Assembly (NCBI GenBank): GCA_934401725.1
Contig: CAKRSS010000083.1
Location: forward strand, 1-6,613
Reading direction: 5' to 3'
Source: an uncultured Eubacteriales bacterium
GTDB taxonomy: Bacteria; Bacillota; Clostridia; Oscillospirales; CAG-272
DNA: 6,613 nucleotides
In this document: positions 4,560 to 6,613 of the stretch, piece by piece
Position numbering within the stretch: position 1 is the first letter of the stretch
How the letters are laid out: each line of letters starts with the position of its first letter
Translations under genes and position numbers: made by a program
Notes under the pieces: generated by a model
What the model was told of the DNA's origin: nothing
Database searches by the model: none
The model's input: only the letters and a program-made list of their open reading frames with translations

Positions 4560-5888
4560 ATGAAACCGATAGTAGCGATAGTGGGACGCCCGAACGTGGG
4601 AAAAAGCACACTTTTCAACAAGCTGATAGGCGAGCGCCGCTCGATAGTCGAGGACACGCCCGGCGTCACGCGCGACCGCATTTACGGCGACGTCGAGTGG
4701 AACGGCCGGCGGCTGATGCTTGTCGACACGGGCGGCATCGAGCCCAAGACCAACGACGTGATTCTGCGTCAGATGCGCATGCAGGCGCAGATCGCCATCG
4801 ATATGGCAGACGTTATAGTTTTCGTCTGTGACGTGCGCTGCGGTCTGGTGGCCGACGACCGCGAGATTTCCGTCATGCTCAGCCGGTCGGGCAAGCCCGT
4901 CATACCCGTCATCAACAAGTGCGACAGCGTAGGCGCGCTGCCCTTCGAGTTCTACGAATTCTTCGAGCTCGGACTGTCGCATGACCCGATAGCCGTCTCA
5001 TCCGTCCACGGAAGCGGCACGGGCGACCTGCTCGACGCCGTGCTCGAGGCGCTGCCGCCCGACGAGGACGAGCCCGAGGAGGACGACAGCATTAAGGTCG
5101 CCGTCATCGGCAAGCCGAACGCGGGCAAGTCTTCGATTGTCAACCGCATGGTGGGGCAGGAGCGGGTCATCGTCTCCGACATCGCGGGCACGACGCGCGA
5201 CGCCATCGACACGCAGGTCGAGAACGAATACGGCAAGTTCACCTTCATCGACACGGCGGGCATACGCCGCTCGGCCAAGGTCAGGGATGTGATTGAGAAG
5301 TACAGCGTGCTGCGCGCCAAGACAGCGGTCGAGCGCGCGGACGTCTGCCTCATCATGGTAGACGCGACCGAGGGCATCACCGAGCAGGACAGCAAGATAG
5401 CGGGCATCGCCCACGAGGCGGGTCGCGCGTCGATAATAGTGGTCAACAAGTGGGACCTCATCGAGAAGGACAACGACACGGTCAAAAAGTTCAACAACGA
5501 CATCGCGACAGCTCTTGCTTTCATGCCCTACGCGCCGATAATATACGTCTCGGCCAAGACGGGACAGCGCATAACCAACATATTCGAGCGCATAGTATAT
5601 GTAAACGGACAAGCCAAGCTGCGCGTCTCGACGGGAATGTTAAACGACGTACTGTCCGAGGCGACCATGCGCACCCAGCCCCCGACGGACAAGGGACGGC
5701 GTCTGAAAATCTACTACATGACGCAGGCCTCCGTCGCGCCGCCGACGTTTGTGATATTCTGCAACAACGTTGAGCTGTTTCATTTTTCCTACCAGCGCTA
5801 CCTCGAGAACTGCCTGCGCGCGACATTCGGCTTTTCCGGAACGCCCATCAAGCTGATAATCAGGCAGAAGGGGGACGAGGGGAATTAA
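4560..5888 (+). CDS. der: Ribosome-associated GTPase Der (EngA)
   Basis: A 442-residue protein with two tandem GTPase domains and a C-terminal KH-like domain, the architecture unique to Der, which acts in maturation of the large ribosomal subunit. Domain 1 shows GRPNVGKS (9-16), TPGVTRD with Thr37, DTGG (56-59) and NKCD (119-122). An acidic linker at about 168-176 (DEDEPEEDD) leads to domain 2, with GKPNAGKS (184-191), GTTRD (210-214), DTAG (231-234), NKWD (296-299) and SAK (331-333). The KH-like region from about 350 ends in the usual GTPIKLIIR block. All nucleotide-binding residues are intact. The ATG at 4560 follows AGGAAAGGAG with good spacing. It is co-transcribed with the DUF512 gene. 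Further downstream partners such as plsY or gpsA, often found in Firmicutes, are not here: a repeat region follows. Confidence 0.98.
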   Translation: MKPIVAIVGRPNVGKSTLFNKLIGERRSIVEDTPGVTRDRIYGDVEWNGRRLMLVDTGGIEPKTNDVILRQMRMQAQIAIDMADVIVFVCDVRCGLVADDREISVMLSRSGKPVIPVINKCDSVGALPFEFYEFFELGLSHDPIAVSSVHGSGTGDLLDAVLEALPPDEDEPEEDDSIKVAVIGKPNAGKSSIVNRMVGQERVIVSDIAGTTRDAIDTQVENEYGKFTFIDTAGIRRSAKVRDVIEKYSVLRAKTAVERADVCLIMVDATEGITEQDSKIAGIAHEAGRASIIVVNKWDLIEKDNDTVKKFNNDIATALAFMPYAPIIYVSAKTGQRITNIFERIVYVNGQAKLRVSTGMLNDVLSEATMRTQPPTDKGRRLKIYYMTQASVAPPTFVIFCNNVELFHFSYQRYLENCLRATFGFSGTPIKLIIRQKGDEGN

Positions 5889-5895
5889 CGGCCAA

Positions 5896-5926
5896 ATGGG
5901 CGTATTGCATATGCCCATGCGCTTTT
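5896..5926 (+). terminator. Weak intrinsic terminator after der
   Basis: ATGGGC (5896-5901) pairs with GCCCAT (5913-5918). Four more pairs inside (GTAT with ATAT, one wobble) give a 10-bp stem and a 3-nt loop. Only four T residues follow, after GCGC (5923-5926), so termination may be partial. It begins 7 nt after the der stop. Confidence 0.45.
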
Positions 5927-5954
5927 AGAGAGTTCTTTAGCCTTGGCAGGCTCT

Positions 5955-6075
5955 CGCCGTGGAGGCCACCGACGGTGGAGAAGTGTACTTTTCTGTTATG
6001 CAACAGAAAAGTACCAAAAGAATGCACCAAAGGGGCCGAACCTACGGTTCGCCCCCTCTGGACTCCCCCACTCCC
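5955..6075 (+). repeat. Left arm of a long inverted repeat
   Basis: This 121-bp arm matches the reverse complement of 6491-6612. Positions 5955-6020 (66 bp) are identical to 6612-6547. The rest has seven mismatches and one single-base gap. The arm folds into several hairpins: CCACC/GGTGG (about 5967-5979), a perfect 13-bp stem GTACTTTTCTGTT/AACAGAAAAGTAC (5985-5997 with 6002-6014, loop ATGC), and CGAACC/GGTTCG around TAC, flanked by GGGG/CCCC. No gene is supported in it; the open frames across it have no ribosome binding site and exist in both arms. Confidence 0.85.
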
Positions 6076-6490
6076 GTGGGGATGGCTTAGGGTGGACGGA
6101 ATCCGCCTCCATGAGGCTCGCATCCGGCGCGGCTCGGTCAGAATCGCTCTACCGCGCCTTTGCGAAAGTACGGCTTTGTCCCCGGTTGTACTCTATCGGG
6201 GGTTCAGCTTAAATCGGTTTTCTGCTGGCAAAGTAGTTTGTTGATGGCGGGCGGTTCCGCTCGTTAAACTTGTGCAATCTTCATCCCGAGAACCATTTGT
6301 ACCGCAGACGCTCCCACCGGGACGCACTTAAGGCCGCCGGGGCGGGGCGTCAATGGTTAGCCTGCCCAGAAAACAGTTCCAGTGCTTGTCTCGGCGAGTA
6401 TGAACGCGGACGCAGTGAGCTTCCCAAAAGGCGTCTTTCCGCCGGATGCTGACTTCGGCAAGGGTGAGCACGTTCCCCTCACGCATCCAA
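6076..6490. other. Interior of the inverted-repeat element
   Basis: About 415 bp between the two arms. I see no frame with a ribosome binding site and family-like sequence on either strand, no transposase motif and no obvious RNA gene. Short open frames exist but have rare-type codon use compared with the genes to the left. Near each inner edge there is faint leftover similarity between the arms (ATGGCTTAGGG against ATGCGTGAGGG), so the repeat may once have been longer. Confidence 0.45.
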
Positions 6491-6612
6491 GGGAGTTGGG
6501 GGTGTCCAGAGGGGAAGAACCGTAGGTTCTTCCCCGTTGGTGCACTCTTTTGGTACTTTTCTGTTGCATAACAGAAAAGTACACTTCTCCACCGTCGGTG
6601 GCCTCCACGGCG
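6491..6612 (-). repeat. Right arm of a long inverted repeat
   Basis: The reverse complement of this 122-bp arm repeats the left arm, with its outer 66 bp identical. Its third hairpin is better formed than in the left arm: GGGGAAGAACC and GGTTCTTCCCC make a perfect 11-bp stem around TAC. In the left arm the AA/TT pairs are replaced by CC/GC, which keeps one pair (C-G) and loses one. The arm runs to one base from the window end, so the outer boundary is not known. Confidence 0.85.
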
Positions 6613-6613
6613 G

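Noticed and set aside
4952..5612. Two long antisense frames inside der
   Set aside because: They are shadows produced by GC-rich third positions of the intact der gene and have no start signals or domain-like sequence.
5943..6244. Small plus-strand open frames across the left repeat arm, and a minus-strand one across the right arm (6357-6608)
   Set aside because: They lack ribosome binding sites, and similar peptides appear in both arms only because the DNA is repeated.
5955..6612. Complete insertion sequence
   Set aside because: The inverted arms fit, but the 415-bp interior has no transposase-like frame and no target-site duplication can be tested because the window ends one base past the right arm.

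Overview
The window looks like chromosomal DNA from a GC-rich member of the Clostridia, most likely an uncultured gut Oscillospirales/Ruminococcaceae-type bacterium. This is an inference. It rests on strong AGGAGG-type ribosome binding sites, consensus sigma-A promoters (one is TTGACA-17-TATAAT), a strong C/G preference at third codon positions, a PDZ-radical SAM-DUF512 gene directly upstream of der (a common Firmicutes arrangement), and a GEMM-I cyclic-di-GMP riboswitch.

Layout from left to right. Positions 1-262 form an intergenic region with a rightward promoter (180-208) for the first operon and a leftward promoter-like pair (101-129) pointing out of the window. Positions 263-1947 hold a two-gene operon: a ribokinase-like PfkB sugar kinase, then an alpha/beta-hydrolase esterase whose GTG start overlaps the kinase stop. 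The operon ends at a likely intrinsic terminator (2019-2049).

Positions 2141-3000 hold a leftward unit: a cyclic-di-GMP-I riboswitch aptamer (about 2965-2887), an overlapping terminator hairpin (2898-2851), a good ribosome binding site, and then a cysteine-rich reading frame broken by at least three frameshifts (2818-2141). Its coding-like codon use survives piecewise in different frames. A 9-bp tandem repeat sits in its 3' part. I could not assign the original protein to a family.

Positions 3174-5888 hold a second rightward operon: a perfect consensus promoter, a PDZ/radical SAM/DUF512 protein of unknown function, and the essential ribosome-assembly GTPase Der. A weak terminator follows. 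The last 660 bp contain no convincing gene. They carry two about 121-bp copies of a hairpin-rich sequence in inverted orientation (5955-6075 and 6491-6612; the outer 66 bp are identical) around a 415-bp interior, which looks like a mobile or interspersed repeat unit.

The most interesting parts are the riboswitch in front of a decaying, unrecognised cysteine-rich gene, and the long inverted-repeat structure at the right edge.
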